This document shows positions 19,004 through 29,139 of a DNA stretch of 64,000 nucleotides, in pieces. How positions within the stretch are numbered: the stretch's first letter is position 1; every line of letters starts with the position of its first letter. The stretch is taken from positions 1-64,000 of the forward strand of contig NZ_NKHP01000001.1 in the NCBI RefSeq assembly GCF_014467235.1, in the 5' to 3' direction. Source of the DNA: Xenorhabdus indica. GTDB lineage: Bacteria; Pseudomonadota; Gammaproteobacteria; Enterobacterales; Enterobacteriaceae. Position numbers and translations under genes: made by a program. The notes under the pieces were generated by a model. The model did not search any database. It was given only the letters and a program-made list of their open reading frames with translations, and was not told where the DNA came from.

Positions 19004-20171
19004 AGTCAGCGATAAATCGAACGATGATAAACCCGTCGATAACCTCGGAACGATTTGGCACAGAGGGAAACAGTATCGCAAGGGTTACACCACGGGCTCT
19101 TGTGCTACAGCCGCCGCACGCGTGGCGGCGTTAATGATTTTGCGTCAGCAGATTATTCATCAGATTTCGATTGTCACGCCTTCTGGTGTCACATTGGCTT
19201 TGAATGTCGAGCAGCCTTTGATTGAAGGACAGCAGGCGGTTGCCGCTATCCGCAAAGATGGTGGCGATGATGTGGATGCAACCCACGGTATGTTGATTTT
19301 TGCCCGTGTTTCCCTGAATGACAGTGGCGTGATCACGCTGGAGGGTGGTGAAGGTATTGGCAGGGTTACGCGGGTAGGCGTGGGTTTGCCTATTGGTTGG
19401 GCGGCTATCAATAAAACCCCACGCCATACCATTGAAGAAGGTGTACGGGAGGCGATCGGGCCGAACCGTGGGGCGGATATCGTCATCTTTGCCCCTGAAG
19501 GTGAAGAACGGGCAAAGCAAACCTATAACGACAGATTAGGTATTAAGGGCGGAATTTCGATTATCGGTACGACTGGCATAGTGATGCCGATGTCGGAAGA
19601 GAGTTGGAAACGTTCTCTGGCGCTGGAATTAGAGACTAAACGAGCCAGCGGGCTGGATCGCATTATTTTTGTGCCGGGAAATCACGGTGAGCGTTTTGTC
19701 AGCCAGCAGTTGGGTATTGATGCTAATTATGTCGTCACAATGAGCAATTTTGTCGGTTATATGTTGCAAGAAGCGGTACGTTTGGAGTTTCGCCATGTCA
19801 TGCTGGTAGGGCATGTCGGCAAATTGATAAAAATCGCCGCTGGTATTTTCCATACCCACAGCCATATTGCAGATGGACGCATGGAAACGCTGATCGCTAA
19901 TCTGGCCTTGATGGGAGCCCCTTTCGAACTGGTTCAGGCAGTAGACCAATGTGATACCACCGAAGCAGCGATTGAGTTGATTGCAGAGCAAGGTTGGCAG
20001 GCCGTGCATCAACAAATTGCCCGGAAAATCTGTGGTCGTATCGATCAAATGTTGCGTTTCGCCAAAGGCAGGCCACAGTGCGATGCCATTCTGTTCTCCT
20101 TTGATAATCAAGTGTTGGGCTGCAATCGGCCTGTAGACGAAATAGTGAAGGATTTTATGGAGGGTTGCTGA
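18996..20171 (+). CDS. cbiD: Cobalt-precorrin-5B C1-methyltransferase
   Basis: 391 aa. CbiD methylates C-1 during anaerobic ring contraction and belongs to its own fold family. The [16 protein letters not shown] motif (about residues 30-45) and [12 protein letters not shown] are diagnostic. The protein is a little longer at the N-terminus than Salmonella CbiD (379 aa). The start overlaps cbiC and the stop overlaps the cbiE start (TGATG). Confidence 0.96.
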   Translation: MNEVSDKSNDDKPVDNLGTIWHRGKQYRKGYTTGSCATAAARVAALMILRQQIIHQISIVTPSGVTLALNVEQPLIEGQQAVAAIRKDGGDDVDATHGMLIFARVSLNDSGVITLEGGEGIGRVTRVGVGLPIGWAAINKTPRHTIEEGVREAIGPNRGADIVIFAPEGEERAKQTYNDRLGIKGGISIIGTTGIVMPMSEESWKRSLALELETKRASGLDRIIFVPGNHGERFVSQQLGIDANYVVTMSNFVGYMLQEAVRLEFRHVMLVGHVGKLIKIAAGIFHTHSHIADGRMETLIANLALMGAPFELVQAVDQCDTTEAAIELIAEQGWQAVHQQIARKICGRIDQMLRFAKGRPQCDAILFSFDNQVLGCNRPVDEIVKDFMEGC

Positions 20172-20842
20172 TGATTACTGTTGTGGGTATTGGCCCAGGT
20201 GCCACTGCAAACCAAACGTTAGCTGCGTTAGAGGCTATCAGGCAGGCAGAAGTCTTGGTCGGAGGAAAACGCCATCTTGATGAATTTCCCTATTTTAATG
20301 GGGAAACCCGTCGTGTGAATGCTGATGTAGATGGATTAATGCAGTGGCTTGAACAGAATCAGCATCGGCAAATTGTTGTGCTGGCTTCGGGCGATCCGCT
20401 CTTTTATGGCATTGGCAAGCGAATTACCGAACATTTTTCTGGGTTACATATTTCTGGACTACATACTGGCGAGCAAAATGCGGGCAGACAAAATATCCGC
20501 ATAATCTCTGGTATCAGCTCGATCCAATATTTGTGCGCCCAAATTTTGTTAGATATGAACGACATTTACCTCACCAGTAGCCACGGACGCAAACCGAATT
20601 TTGACTGGCTGCTTCAACACGAAAAAATCGCCATGGTAACGGATGACATTATTGGTCCCTACCAGATTGCGCAAGAAATTCTGGCGCGAGGACAGCAACG
20701 TCGCATGGTGATTGGTAAAAATTTATCCCATGAACATGAGCAAATTATTTGTCTGGCCGCAGGAGAAGTCGTGCAACGCGGCGAGATTAATTATGGACTG
20801 AATGTCGTGGTGATTTTAAATGGTGATCCTGATGAAAGATGA
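20171..20842 (+). CDS. cbiE: Cobalt-precorrin-7 C5-methyltransferase
   Basis: 223 aa from the ATG at 20171, which overlaps the cbiD stop; a TTG at 20165 would be upstream but has no advantage. It belongs to the SAM-dependent tetrapyrrole methylase family, with GIGPGA near the N-terminus and LASGDPLFYGIG around residue 80. It acts with CbiT, encoded by the next gene; in other bacteria the two are fused as CobL. It overlaps cbiT by 11 bp. Confidence 0.95.
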   Translation: MITVVGIGPGATANQTLAALEAIRQAEVLVGGKRHLDEFPYFNGETRRVNADVDGLMQWLEQNQHRQIVVLASGDPLFYGIGKRITEHFSGLHISGLHTGEQNAGRQNIRIISGISSIQYLCAQILLDMNDIYLTSSHGRKPNFDWLLQHEKIAMVTDDIIGPYQIAQEILARGQQRRMVIGKNLSHEHEQIICLAAGEVVQRGEINYGLNVVVILNGDPDER

Positions 20843-21431
20843 ACTGTTTTTGCGCGGTCATCGCATCCCAATGACCAAAGAAGTCGTTAGAGTGCTGGCG
20901 TTAGAACGACTGGAGCTGGAAAAAGCCGGCCGTTTTATTGATGTTGGTGCGGGTACTGGCAGCGTCAGTATTGAAGCGGCATTGCGCTATCCCGCATTGG
21001 ATATCCTCGCCATTGAACGCAAAGAAGAGGCCCTGTCACTCCTTGCTGAAAATATTCAGCATTTTGGCTGCCATAGGATCTGCATCCAGTCTGGAGTTGC
21101 CCCTGTGCCATTGGACAACATTGCGGATGCTATTTTCATTGGCGGAACGGGAGGACATCTGACTGAAATCATTGATTGGGCGTTACTGCACCTGAATTCC
21201 GGAGGACGTTTGGTAATGACTTTTATCCTGCTGGAAAACTTCACGCAAGCATTGTCGCATCTGAAATCTTGTCGGGTGACAGCGCTGGATGGGCGTGAAA
21301 TTCAGGTGGGAGAACTGACGGCATTAGGGCAAGGACATTATTTCAAACCTAATAATCCCACTTATATGTTGTCCTGTCAGAAAGACTTTGCGCAAGCGCA
21401 AGAGGGATTGGCAAAAGGAGCAGGACAATGA
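20832..21431 (+). CDS. cbiT: Cobalt-precorrin-6B C15-methyltransferase (decarboxylating)
   Basis: 199 aa from the ATG at 20832, which yields the conserved MKDELFLRG start rather than the upstream in-frame ATG at 20820. Rossmann-type methyltransferase with [12 protein letters not shown] at residues 39-50. It methylates C-15 and removes the C-12 acetate carboxyl. Coupled to cbiE upstream and, by an ATGA overlap, to cbiF downstream. Confidence 0.95.
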   Translation: MKDELFLRGHRIPMTKEVVRVLALERLELEKAGRFIDVGAGTGSVSIEAALRYPALDILAIERKEEALSLLAENIQHFGCHRICIQSGVAPVPLDNIADAIFIGGTGGHLTEIIDWALLHLNSGGRLVMTFILLENFTQALSHLKSCRVTALDGREIQVGELTALGQGHYFKPNNPTYMLSCQKDFAQAQEGLAKGAGQ

Positions 21432-22216
21432 CTGAACATATGAATAGCGCCAGTTTTGATTCCGATAAAGTCTGGTTTGTTGGTGCAGGGCCGGGAGATA
21501 AGAGTCTGATTACACTGAAAGGTTATCAATTATTACGTCAGGCTCAAGTGGTGATTTATGCCGGTTCGCTGATTAATCGGGAATTACTGGAGTATTGCCG
21601 TGCAGATGCCGAATGCCATGACAGCGCGAAACTGACATTATCGGAAATCACGGCGTTAATGGTGAATGGCGTGAAAGCGGGAAAATTGGTGGTTCGCCTG
21701 CAAACGGGAGATTTGTCACTGTTTGGTTCCATCCGTGAACAGGCGGAAGAACTGGCAAATCATACTATTGGTTTTGTCTCTGTGCCCGGCGTGAGCTCAT
21801 TTCTTGGCGCTGCTGCGCAATTGGGAGTGGAATACACCGTGCCCGAAGTCGCACAAAGTTTGATTATCACTCGGATGGAGGGCAGAACCCCGATGCCGCC
21901 ACGGGAAACGCTGGAATCCTTCGCCGCTCATCAGACTTCAATGGCGATCTTCCTGTCGGTACAGAACATTACAAAGGTTGTTGCGCGCTTGATTCAGGGC
22001 GGATATGCGCAGGAAACCCCGGTTGCCGTGGTTTACAAAGCAACCTGGCCAGACTGTCAGATTGTGCGGGGGACATTGGAGACGATAGATGAACAGGTAC
22101 GTAGCGCCGGCATTCGTAAAACGGCCTTGATTCTGGTAGGGGCTTTTCTTGGAGAAGAGTATCACTATTCGAAACTGTACGATGCGAGGTTCAGCCATGA
22201 ATACCGTAGCGCCTGA
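21428..22216 (+). CDS. cbiF: Cobalt-precorrin-4 C11-methyltransferase
   Basis: 262 aa tetrapyrrole methylase. [14 protein letters not shown] at residues 19-32, [11 protein letters not shown] and VPGVSSF are the family's SAM-binding motifs. It adds the C-11 methyl to cobalt-precorrin-4. The N-terminal extension of about 12 residues is longer than in Salmonella. The next start (cbiG, 22197) lies inside its 3' end. Confidence 0.95.
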   Translation: MTEHMNSASFDSDKVWFVGAGPGDKSLITLKGYQLLRQAQVVIYAGSLINRELLEYCRADAECHDSAKLTLSEITALMVNGVKAGKLVVRLQTGDLSLFGSIREQAEELANHTIGFVSVPGVSSFLGAAAQLGVEYTVPEVAQSLIITRMEGRTPMPPRETLESFAAHQTSMAIFLSVQNITKVVARLIQGGYAQETPVAVVYKATWPDCQIVRGTLETIDEQVRSAGIRKTALILVGAFLGEEYHYSKLYDARFSHEYRSA

Positions 22217-23315
22217 CACAATGCCTGACCTAATGACAAGGCCACTTAACTCTATGTCATCTGACAAAGAATATGCCTTGTTTTGCCTGACAGAAGGTGG
22301 CATCGCGTTAGCTCGTCGTCTGCAATCCCATTTAGCAATGGATTGTTTCACTTCCCCTGAACTGGTGAATGCAGATAGCAGATTTATCGCGTTTGAAGGC
22401 GGTTTTGCCAGTACAGTACGTAAAGTTTTCACTCAATATGACGCGTTGATCATGATTGGCGCGACGGGGATCGCCATTCGGGTTATCGCTCCCTTACTCA
22501 AGGATAAAATGACCGATCCGGCAGTTGTCGTGCTGGATGAGAAAGGCCAGTTTGCCATCAGCTTATTATCGGGACATATGGGAGGTGCGAATAAACTGGC
22601 ACAACAGATTGCAGATATCCTTGACGGGCAGGCGGTGATTACCACTGCAACAGATGTCAATCAGGTCGCAGCACTGGATCTGTTATCGCAACAAATTGAT
22701 GGAAAAATGGAGAATTTCCGTGCCAATGTCAAAGCCGTTAATCAAATGCTGGTCAATGGCAAGCGGGTAGGAATTTGGTGGCATCCCAATTTGCACGATG
22801 AAAAAAAACGCTATGACACACGCGGGTTCATTCCGGTTGACGCTCTGGAGGATCGGCCTGAGCTGGACGCTCTGGTCTACGTCAGTTATGAACGGACAAA
22901 TCTGGCGCTGGCAATCCCCACTTTTAAATTAATTCCTCGTCGTATCGTTGCAGGAATCGGTTGCCGACGAGGAGTTGAAGCTGAACGGCTCACCGCATTA
23001 TTGGAACGCCATCTGCTGGAACATAACCTTGAACCTTTGGCATTAAAAGCCGTCGGCAGTATCGAACTGAAAAAAAACGAACCTGCGCTCATCCAATTGG
23101 CCCAAGAGCGTCAGATTCCATTCCAAACCTTTTCTGTTAATCAGCTTGCCGAGTGTGAACAAACATTCCCGGTTTCTGAGTTTGTCCGCAAAACGGTAGG
23201 CATAGGCTGTGTCTCCCAACCTGTGGCCTGGTCAATGAGCCAGGGTCATCTGGTTGGCCATACCCTGCGTGAGCAGGGCGTCACCATCACATTAGGAGTA
23301 TTGCATCTATGTTAA
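22197..23315 (+). CDS. cbiG: Cobalt-precorrin-5A hydrolase
   Basis: 372 aa using the ATG at 22197, preceded by GCGAGG; the frame is open from 22149 but an upstream start would overlap cbiF more. CbiG opens the delta-lactone of cobalt-precorrin-5A and releases acetaldehyde. Features are [27 protein letters not shown] in the N-terminal domain and the C-terminal CbiG_C domain [11 protein letters not shown]. It overlaps cbiF by 20 bp and cbiH by 7 bp. Confidence 0.94.
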   Translation: MNTVAPDTMPDLMTRPLNSMSSDKEYALFCLTEGGIALARRLQSHLAMDCFTSPELVNADSRFIAFEGGFASTVRKVFTQYDALIMIGATGIAIRVIAPLLKDKMTDPAVVVLDEKGQFAISLLSGHMGGANKLAQQIADILDGQAVITTATDVNQVAALDLLSQQIDGKMENFRANVKAVNQMLVNGKRVGIWWHPNLHDEKKRYDTRGFIPVDALEDRPELDALVYVSYERTNLALAIPTFKLIPRRIVAGIGCRRGVEAERLTALLERHLLEHNLEPLALKAVGSIELKKNEPALIQLAQERQIPFQTFSVNQLAECEQTFPVSEFVRKTVGIGCVSQPVAWSMSQGHLVGHTLREQGVTITLGVLHLC

Positions 23316-24034
23316 CTGTCATTGGAATTGGTCCCGGCAGCGAAGCCATGATGACGCAGGAAGCAATTGCTGCATTGAAAGCGGCTGATATCGTGGTCGG
23401 TTACAAAACCTACACCCATTTGGTGAAGCCACTGGTAGGCGATAAAGAAATTATCAAAACTGGCATGTGTAAAGAGATTGAACGCTGTCAGACCGCCATT
23501 GAGCTGGCCGAACAGGGTAAAAACGTGGCGGTGGTTTGTAGCGGTGATGCGGGTATTTATGGCATGGCTGGTTTGATTCTGGAGTTGGTCAGCCAGCAAA
23601 AGCGCAATGTCGAAGTCAGGCTGGTAGCAGGAGTGACGGCAAGTACCGCTTGTGCTGCTTTGCTTGGTGCGCCGCTGATGCATGACTTTTGTCATATCAG
23701 CCTGAGCGATCTGCTGACACCGTGGGAATTGATCGAGAAACGGGTACGGGCGGCGGCAGAGGCTGATTTTGTGGTCTGTTTTTATAATCCGCGCAGCCGT
23801 GGACGGGAAGAACATCTGGCACGGGCATTTTCTTTGATGGCTCCGTGGAAATCGGCAGAAACCCCCGTGGGTGTGGTGAAAGCGGCGGGACGTAAACATG
23901 AAGATAAATGGCTGACAACTTTTGGTTCAATGGATTTTTCCCGTGTTGATATGCGCAGCCTGGTGATAGTGGGCAATCAGTCAACTTATATACGTGATGG
24001 GCTGATGATCACGCCGAGAGGGTACAAGTTATGA
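23309..24034 (+). CDS. cbiH: Cobalt-factor III / precorrin-3B C17-methyltransferase
   Basis: 241 aa tetrapyrrole methylase with GIGPGSEAMMT at residues 5-15 and CSGDAGIYGMAG. It methylates C-17 and drives ring contraction to cobalt-precorrin-4. The length equals the Salmonella protein. The start overlaps the cbiG stop, and ATGA joins it to cbiJ. Confidence 0.96.
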   Translation: MLTVIGIGPGSEAMMTQEAIAALKAADIVVGYKTYTHLVKPLVGDKEIIKTGMCKEIERCQTAIELAEQGKNVAVVCSGDAGIYGMAGLILELVSQQKRNVEVRLVAGVTASTACAALLGAPLMHDFCHISLSDLLTPWELIEKRVRAAAEADFVVCFYNPRSRGREEHLARAFSLMAPWKSAETPVGVVKAAGRKHEDKWLTTFGSMDFSRVDMRSLVIVGNQSTYIRDGLMITPRGYKL

Positions 24035-24816
24035 AACGGCCACTGATCCAAATTTTTGGCGGCACAAGTGATGCCCGCCAGATTTGCGTGATGATGGATA
24101 CTGTCGGCATAGATTATTGCCTGTCGGTGGCGACACCCGCCGGGGCACAGCAGGCGACGGGGATTCATGGTGAAATTGTTACCGGCAGGATGGAAGCTGA
24201 GTCGATGGTTGAGTATCTGCAACAGCGCGGGATAAAAAGGGTCATTGATGCATCTCATCCTTACGCCGAACGGTTAAGTCAAAACATTGTTAGCGCCTGC
24301 CAAAAATTGGGACTCCCTCTTATTCGTTATATCCGTCCCAGTGATATTGATGCGGTTGCACATCCTCTCATCTACAAAGTGGCAACTATTGAGCAAGCCT
24401 GCAAAGTCGCGGTCAATCTGGGAACGCGTATTTTGCTGACAACGGGCAGTAAACAATTGGCTGATTATGTGACTCACCTGAAAGGAAAAACGGTATTGGC
24501 CCGTGTCTTGCCGACAGCAGACGTTTTGGCAATGTGTGAATCTTGTGGTTTATCGGTCGATCAGATCTTTGCCCTGAAAGGCCCATTCAGTGCCGATTTT
24601 AACCGCTCATTTTACCAATTTTGTCAGGCAGAAGTCGTGATAACCAAAGAATCTGGTGATCAGGGTGGTTTCATGGAGAAGGTGGAACCATGTCTTTCTC
24701 TCGGTCTGCCCTGCATTGTGCTCTGTCGTCCAAAGCAGCAATTTGAAGGTGAGGGGATCACGCAAGCCAATGGATTGGAAGAAATGGGGCAATTATTGGC
24801 GAATTTTCCCATGTAA
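24031..24816 (+). CDS. cbiJ: Cobalt-precorrin-6A reductase
   Basis: 261 aa NAD(P)H-dependent reductase of the CbiJ/CobK family, with IFGGTSDARQI near the N-terminus and DASHPYAERLSQNI in the middle. KESGDQGGFMEKVEP toward the C-terminus is also typical. It reduces the macrocycle before the CbiE/CbiT steps. After this gene the tight overlap pattern breaks: a 71-bp gap with short tandem repeats precedes cbiK. Confidence 0.94.
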   Translation: MKRPLIQIFGGTSDARQICVMMDTVGIDYCLSVATPAGAQQATGIHGEIVTGRMEAESMVEYLQQRGIKRVIDASHPYAERLSQNIVSACQKLGLPLIRYIRPSDIDAVAHPLIYKVATIEQACKVAVNLGTRILLTTGSKQLADYVTHLKGKTVLARVLPTADVLAMCESCGLSVDQIFALKGPFSADFNRSFYQFCQAEVVITKESGDQGGFMEKVEPCLSLGLPCIVLCRPKQQFEGEGITQANGLEEMGQLLANFPM

Positions 24817-24821
24817 GTAGC

Positions 24822-24869
24822 GCTATGTATCAATAGAGCTATGTATTAATAGACCTATGTGTCAATAAA
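24822..24869 (+). repeat. Three 16-bp tandem repeats between cbiJ and cbiK
   Basis: Units 24822-24837, 24838-24853 and 24854-24869 read GCTATGTATCAATAGA, GCTATGTATTAATAGA and CCTATGTGTCAATAAA. They fill most of the intercistronic gap and end 19 bp before the cbiK start. Confidence 0.85.
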
Positions 24870-24887
24870 CCAATAAGGAAAAGCGAG

Positions 24888-25679
24888 ATGAAAAAGGCAT
24901 TATTGGTGATAAGTTTCGGAACCAGTTATCCCGAAACGTTGAAAAACAACATTGAAGCCTGTGAGCAACAGTTGGCATCAGTGTTTCCAGACAGGGATCT
25001 ATTTCGGGCATTTACCTCTGGCATGATCATTCGAAAATTACGCCAGCGCGATAGCATTCATATTGATACTCCCCATGATGCACTGACCAGATTGCATCAC
25101 GCAGGTTATAACGATGTTGCTGTTCAATGCCTGCATATCATTAATGGTGATGAGTATGAAAAAGTGCTGCGTGAAGTTGAAAAATTCCGCCCTCGTTTTA
25201 AGCGATTAGTCTTGGGCACGCCGTTACTCAGCCATTTTGATGACTACCTGCAATTGATGCAGGCATTGCGTCATCAGCTTCCTTTACTGGCAGAGAATGA
25301 ATGTGTCGTCTTTATGGGGCACGGTACAGAACACCATGCTTTTTCTGCCTACGCCTGTCTTGATCACCTGATGAACCATTACCATTTTCCGGCACGGGTT
25401 GGCGCGGTTGAAAGCTATCCCGAACTTCCTTTGGTTATAAAAGGATTAAAAGAGCAAAGAATCCGTAAGGTTTATTTGATGCCATTGATGTTGGTGGCAG
25501 GCGATCATGCCATCAATGATATGGCTTCAGATGAAGAGGACTCCTGGAAATCACAGTTGGAGAAATCAGGAATAATCGCTGTTCCCCGGTTACAGGGATT
25601 GGGAGAAAACCCGATGATTCGGCAGATGTTTGTCGATCACCTTGCTGACGCACTGAGTGATCAGGAGAAAGCCTTATGA
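24888..25679 (+). CDS. cbiK: Sirohydrochlorin cobaltochelatase (anaerobic)
   Basis: 263 aa class II chelatase that inserts Co2+ into sirohydrochlorin at the start of the anaerobic branch. The metal-binding residues known in Salmonella CbiK are found at identical numbers: His145 (MGHGTEHH), Glu175 (AVESYPE) and His207 (GDHAIND). No signal peptide is seen, so it is the cytoplasmic biosynthetic form. AAGCGAG is a weak ribosome binding site. Coupled to cbiL by ATGA. Confidence 0.96.
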   Translation: MKKALLVISFGTSYPETLKNNIEACEQQLASVFPDRDLFRAFTSGMIIRKLRQRDSIHIDTPHDALTRLHHAGYNDVAVQCLHIINGDEYEKVLREVEKFRPRFKRLVLGTPLLSHFDDYLQLMQALRHQLPLLAENECVVFMGHGTEHHAFSAYACLDHLMNHYHFPARVGAVESYPELPLVIKGLKEQRIRKVYLMPLMLVAGDHAINDMASDEEDSWKSQLEKSGIIAVPRLQGLGENPMIRQMFVDHLADALSDQEKAL

Positions 25680-26464
25680 ACGAACAAGTAAAAGATAAAC
25701 AAGCAACAGCAGGAAAACTGTATGTTATGGGCGTTGGTCCCGGTGCCAGTGATCTGGTCACTGTACGGGCAGTACGTATTCTTTCTGAACTGGATGTGAT
25801 TTATACCCCAACGGGAAAGAAAGGAGCCAAAAGTCTGGCTCACTCCATTATTGAAGAATACCTTTCGCCGAAAACCGAAGTTTTCACTTATCACTTTTTA
25901 ATGAAAGCGGACATGGCAGCAAAAAAAGCGGTGTGGGATGAAGTCGCACAGGCTTTAAAAGAGGAAGTGGCGAATGGCAGAAAAGTCGGTTTTATCACGT
26001 TGGGTGATCCGATGCTGTTTAGTACATGGGTATTTCTGTTGCAGCGGCTGGTATCGGAACAAATGAACTCTCCTGCATGGACAGCACCACCGTGGCTGGA
26101 AATAGTACCGGGTATCAGCTCATTTTCTGCTATTGCCGCAGCCAGCATGATGCCTCTGGCAATGGAAGATCAAACATTAGCGGTTATTTCCTGTACCGCT
26201 TCTGAAACAGTTCTGGAGCAAGCATTGCTCAATCACGATTGCCTTGTCCTGATGAAAGTCTATTCACGTTTTCCCCTGATCCGTGATTTGTTACAACGTC
26301 ACAACCTCTTGGAACATGCACTGATGATGGCTGATGCCACTTTGCCGACTGAACAATGTTGGCACGATCTCACCACATTGTCTCTCAGTGAAAAAGAATG
26401 CAGGCAAGAATTATCTTATTTTTCAACAATTTTGATTAATAAAAACTGGCAATTATCGAGGTGA
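25676..26464 (+). CDS. cbiL: Cobalt-factor II C20-methyltransferase
   Basis: 262 aa tetrapyrrole methylase with GVGPGASDLVTVRAVRIL after a 10-15-residue lead and TLGDPMLFSTW around residue 108. It methylates C-20, the first peripheral methylation after cobalt insertion. It is longer than Salmonella CbiL (237 aa), chiefly at the N-terminus. Overlaps cbiK by 4 bp; cbiM follows at once. Confidence 0.94.
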   Translation: MNEQVKDKQATAGKLYVMGVGPGASDLVTVRAVRILSELDVIYTPTGKKGAKSLAHSIIEEYLSPKTEVFTYHFLMKADMAAKKAVWDEVAQALKEEVANGRKVGFITLGDPMLFSTWVFLLQRLVSEQMNSPAWTAPPWLEIVPGISSFSAIAAASMMPLAMEDQTLAVISCTASETVLEQALLNHDCLVLMKVYSRFPLIRDLLQRHNLLEHALMMADATLPTEQCWHDLTTLSLSEKECRQELSYFSTILINKNWQLSR

Positions 26465-26467
26465 GTT

Positions 26468-27199
26468 ATGCAACAGAAACTGACGAGATTTTCGTTAATT
26501 GGCGTAATTATCGCACTGTTTTTGGTGATGGCACCGCAAGAAGTTTTCGCGATGCATGTCATGGAGGGTTTTTTACCTCCAATGTGGGCTGTGGCATGGT
26601 GGCTGGCTTTTCTGCCTTTTCTGGCGGCAGGGTTGGTAAGGTTACGTCACATTGTCCAAGAGGAGAGTAACCAGAAAGTTTTGCTGGCACTGTGTGGTGC
26701 CTTTATTTTTGTCCTTTCTGCCTTAAAAATTCCTTCTGTTACCGGAAGTTGTTCACATCCAACTGGTGTGGCATTAGCAGTGATTTTGTTCGGCCCTTCC
26801 GTTGTGGCAGTACTTGGCGCAATTGTGCTGCTGTTTCAGGCTTTATTACTGGCGCACGGTGGTATCACCACATTAGGCGCTAACGGGATGTCGATGGCGG
26901 TGATTGGTCCATTGGTAGGATATTTGATATGGCGTTTCTCCTGCAAAATGGGAGTGCGCAAAGATGTTGGCGTCTTTTTCTGTGCCTTTGTTGCCGATAT
27001 TGTCACTTATGCCGTCACTTCCATTCAGTTAGGCGTCGCTTTCCCTGATCCACAACTGGGCATGGGAACGGCAATCCTTAAATTCATGGGCATTTTCTGT
27101 ATGACTCAACTTCCTATCGCAGTGGCTGAAGGGTTACTGACCGTACTGATTTATGACCAACTCGTAAAAAGACAATTAATTCAGGCTCGTAGTTTCTAG
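26468..27199 (+). CDS. cbiM: Cobalt ECF transporter S-component
   Basis: 243 aa. A cleavable N-terminal segment ends at VFA, so the mature protein begins MHVMEGFLPP. The freed N-terminus with the second-residue histidine forms the metal site in this family. Several transmembrane helices follow. Together with CbiN, CbiQ and CbiO it makes the CbiMNQO cobalt importer in the inner membrane, supplying CbiK. Start at 26468, 3 bp past the cbiL stop, with GAGG upstream. Confidence 0.95.
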   Translation: MQQKLTRFSLIGVIIALFLVMAPQEVFAMHVMEGFLPPMWAVAWWLAFLPFLAAGLVRLRHIVQEESNQKVLLALCGAFIFVLSALKIPSVTGSCSHPTGVALAVILFGPSVVAVLGAIVLLFQALLLAHGGITTLGANGMSMAVIGPLVGYLIWRFSCKMGVRKDVGVFFCAFVADIVTYAVTSIQLGVAFPDPQLGMGTAILKFMGIFCMTQLPIAVAEGLLTVLIYDQLVKRQLIQARSF

Positions 27200-27227
27200 A
27201 TACCGTCAATGAGCAGGAGTGTGGAAA

Positions 27228-27512
27228 ATGAAAAAAACATTGATATTACTGGCCCTTGTTGCTGCATTGTGCATTATCCCATTTTTTATTGAACATGGAG
27301 GAGAGTTCGGCGGGGCAGATGGTCAGGCAGAAGCCCAAATCATGGAAATAGCACCAGATTATACACCGTGGTTTAAATCCTTATACAAACCTGCCAGTGG
27401 CGAAATTGAAAGCCTGCTGTTTACCTTGCAGGGAAGTTTGGGTACAGCCGTGATTTTCTACATTTTTGGCTATTATCACCGTAAACGGAAAGAACATGAT
27501 CGGAATAGATAA
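27228..27512 (+). CDS. cbiN: Cobalt transporter accessory subunit
   Basis: 94 aa from the ATG at 27228, favoured by AGGAG 8 nt upstream over an in-frame GTG at 27219. Two transmembrane helices flank a periplasmic loop (EIAPDYTPWFKSLYKPASGEIESLLF), the normal CbiN layout; CbiN helps CbiM load cobalt. Its end overlaps cbiQ by 17 bp. Confidence 0.94.
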   Translation: MKKTLILLALVAALCIIPFFIEHGGEFGGADGQAEAQIMEIAPDYTPWFKSLYKPASGEIESLLFTLQGSLGTAVIFYIFGYYHRKRKEHDRNR

Positions 27513-28173
27513 ACTCAGCTACCAGAGTCGTTGGTGTGATAAAGATCCCAGGGCGAAATTCGCCCTGTATCTCCTGTTTATGACTTTGGCGATGGTACTT
27601 TCTCCGCGATGGCAAGCTCTATTGTTGATTGGTCTTGCCTTATTGACTTGCTATCTGCTGCGGATCAGTTTGCTGCGTTACCTGAAATGGCTGTTAATCC
27701 CCATCGGATTTCTGGTATTTGGCTTAGTTGCCATAGTGTTATCCGCAGGCACTCAGCCGGAAAGTTTGCTATGGGGATTCCGAGTCGGTCAATACTGGCT
27801 CGGTATTGATCCGCAAGGCATTCAGATAGCTAACCAAACTCTCTGGCGTAGCCTTGCTGCGTTATCTGCAACATTTTGGTTCATGATGAACATGCCCTTT
27901 GAACAGATGATCAAGTTACTTAAATTTTGCCGCGTTCCTCATCTGCTGATTGAACAAATCCTTCTGACGTGGCGTTTTATTTTTATCTTTTTAGAGGAAG
28001 CGGTAGCGATTCATCATGCGCAATCACTGCGGTTCGGTTATCGCTCTTTACGGACAAGTTACCGATCACTGGCAATGTTGATCAGCATGTTGTTTGCGCG
28101 GGTGATGAGTCGTTATCAGCAAATGAGTGTGGCATTGGAACTCAAGTTATATCAGGGTGATTTTCATTTATGA
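27496..28173 (+). CDS. cbiQ: Cobalt ECF transporter T-component
   Basis: 225 aa from the ATG at 27496, the same length as Salmonella CbiQ; an in-frame ATG at 27466 lies deeper in cbiN. Polytopic membrane protein. Short charged motifs that couple to the ATPase occur in the C-terminal half (RVPHLLIEQILLTWRF and ARVMSRYQQMS). Overlaps cbiN; followed by a 90-bp gap before cbiO. Confidence 0.94.
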   Translation: MIGIDKLSYQSRWCDKDPRAKFALYLLFMTLAMVLSPRWQALLLIGLALLTCYLLRISLLRYLKWLLIPIGFLVFGLVAIVLSAGTQPESLLWGFRVGQYWLGIDPQGIQIANQTLWRSLAALSATFWFMMNMPFEQMIKLLKFCRVPHLLIEQILLTWRFIFIFLEEAVAIHHAQSLRFGYRSLRTSYRSLAMLISMLFARVMSRYQQMSVALELKLYQGDFHL

Positions 28174-28262
28174 ATGATGTACATGAATTGAAGGTATAAG
28201 AGGTTATAGGAACATAGGATGAAAGTTGGAAAACATGGATAGAAAAAACAGGAGGGGACAAT

Positions 28263-29066
28263 ATGTTAGAAACTCGGACACTGTATTTCAGTTATCAGGA
28301 TGAACCCATATTGAAAGGTTTGACACTTGATTTTAATTGCCACCAAGTCACGGGAATTATCGGGGCGAATGGTTGTGGTAAGTCAACCTTACTAATGAAT
28401 CTTTCCGGCATCTTGCGTCCACAAAAAGGGGCGGTCTGGTGGAATAATGCCCCTTTGGATTACAGCAAAAAAGGGTTGATGGACTTGCGCCAGCGGGTTG
28501 TCACCGTGTTTCAGGACCCTGACCAACAAATCTTTTATACCGATATCGAAAGCGATCTTGCTTTTAGTTTACGTAACCTGGGTATTAATGAAACTGAGAT
28601 ACAGCGCAGAATTGAAGATGCGCTGACACGAGTAGATGCGCATACTTTTCGCAATAAACCGATTCAATATTTGAGTTTTGGTCAGAAAAAACGCGTAGCC
28701 ATTGCAGGGGCGCTGGTCATGGAGTTTGATTACTTGTTGCTGGATGAACCAACGGCGGGACTTGATCCCGCTGGTCGTCAGCAAATGTTAGATATTATCA
28801 ATACGATTGCTGCTGAGGGAAAACGGATCATTATTTCCAGTCACGACATAGACTTAATCTACCAGATTTGTGATGGTTTATATGTGCTGGCAAATGGGGA
28901 GATGATCAGTTCCGGCAAGCCTGAGACAGTATTACTACAAAAAACACAGCTTGAACAAGCGGGTTTGGCACAACCGTGGCTGGTAAAAGTACACACTGAA
29001 GGCGGATTACCTCTGTGCAAAACAGAGCAAAAACTTTTCTCTATTACTGCAAATACTGCAAAGTAA
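28263..29066 (+). CDS. cbiO: Cobalt ECF transporter ATPase
   Basis: 267 aa ABC ATPase that powers CbiMNQO. Walker A GANGCGKST (about residues 34-42), Q-loop VFQDPDQQIF, signature LSFGQKKR, Walker B YLLLDEPTAGLDP and the H-loop SSHD are all present. AGGAGGGG precedes the start. A 73-bp gap separates it from cbiP. Confidence 0.96.
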   Translation: MLETRTLYFSYQDEPILKGLTLDFNCHQVTGIIGANGCGKSTLLMNLSGILRPQKGAVWWNNAPLDYSKKGLMDLRQRVVTVFQDPDQQIFYTDIESDLAFSLRNLGINETEIQRRIEDALTRVDAHTFRNKPIQYLSFGQKKRVAIAGALVMEFDYLLLDEPTAGLDPAGRQQMLDIINTIAAEGKRIIISSHDIDLIYQICDGLYVLANGEMISSGKPETVLLQKTQLEQAGLAQPWLVKVHTEGGLPLCKTEQKLFSITANTAK

Positions 29067-29139
29067 TACTGTCAAAGACCCATTACTCACGGAACAAACC
29101 ACCGTAGAAGAGTCACCTTAGAATAAGGGAGAAAACAGA

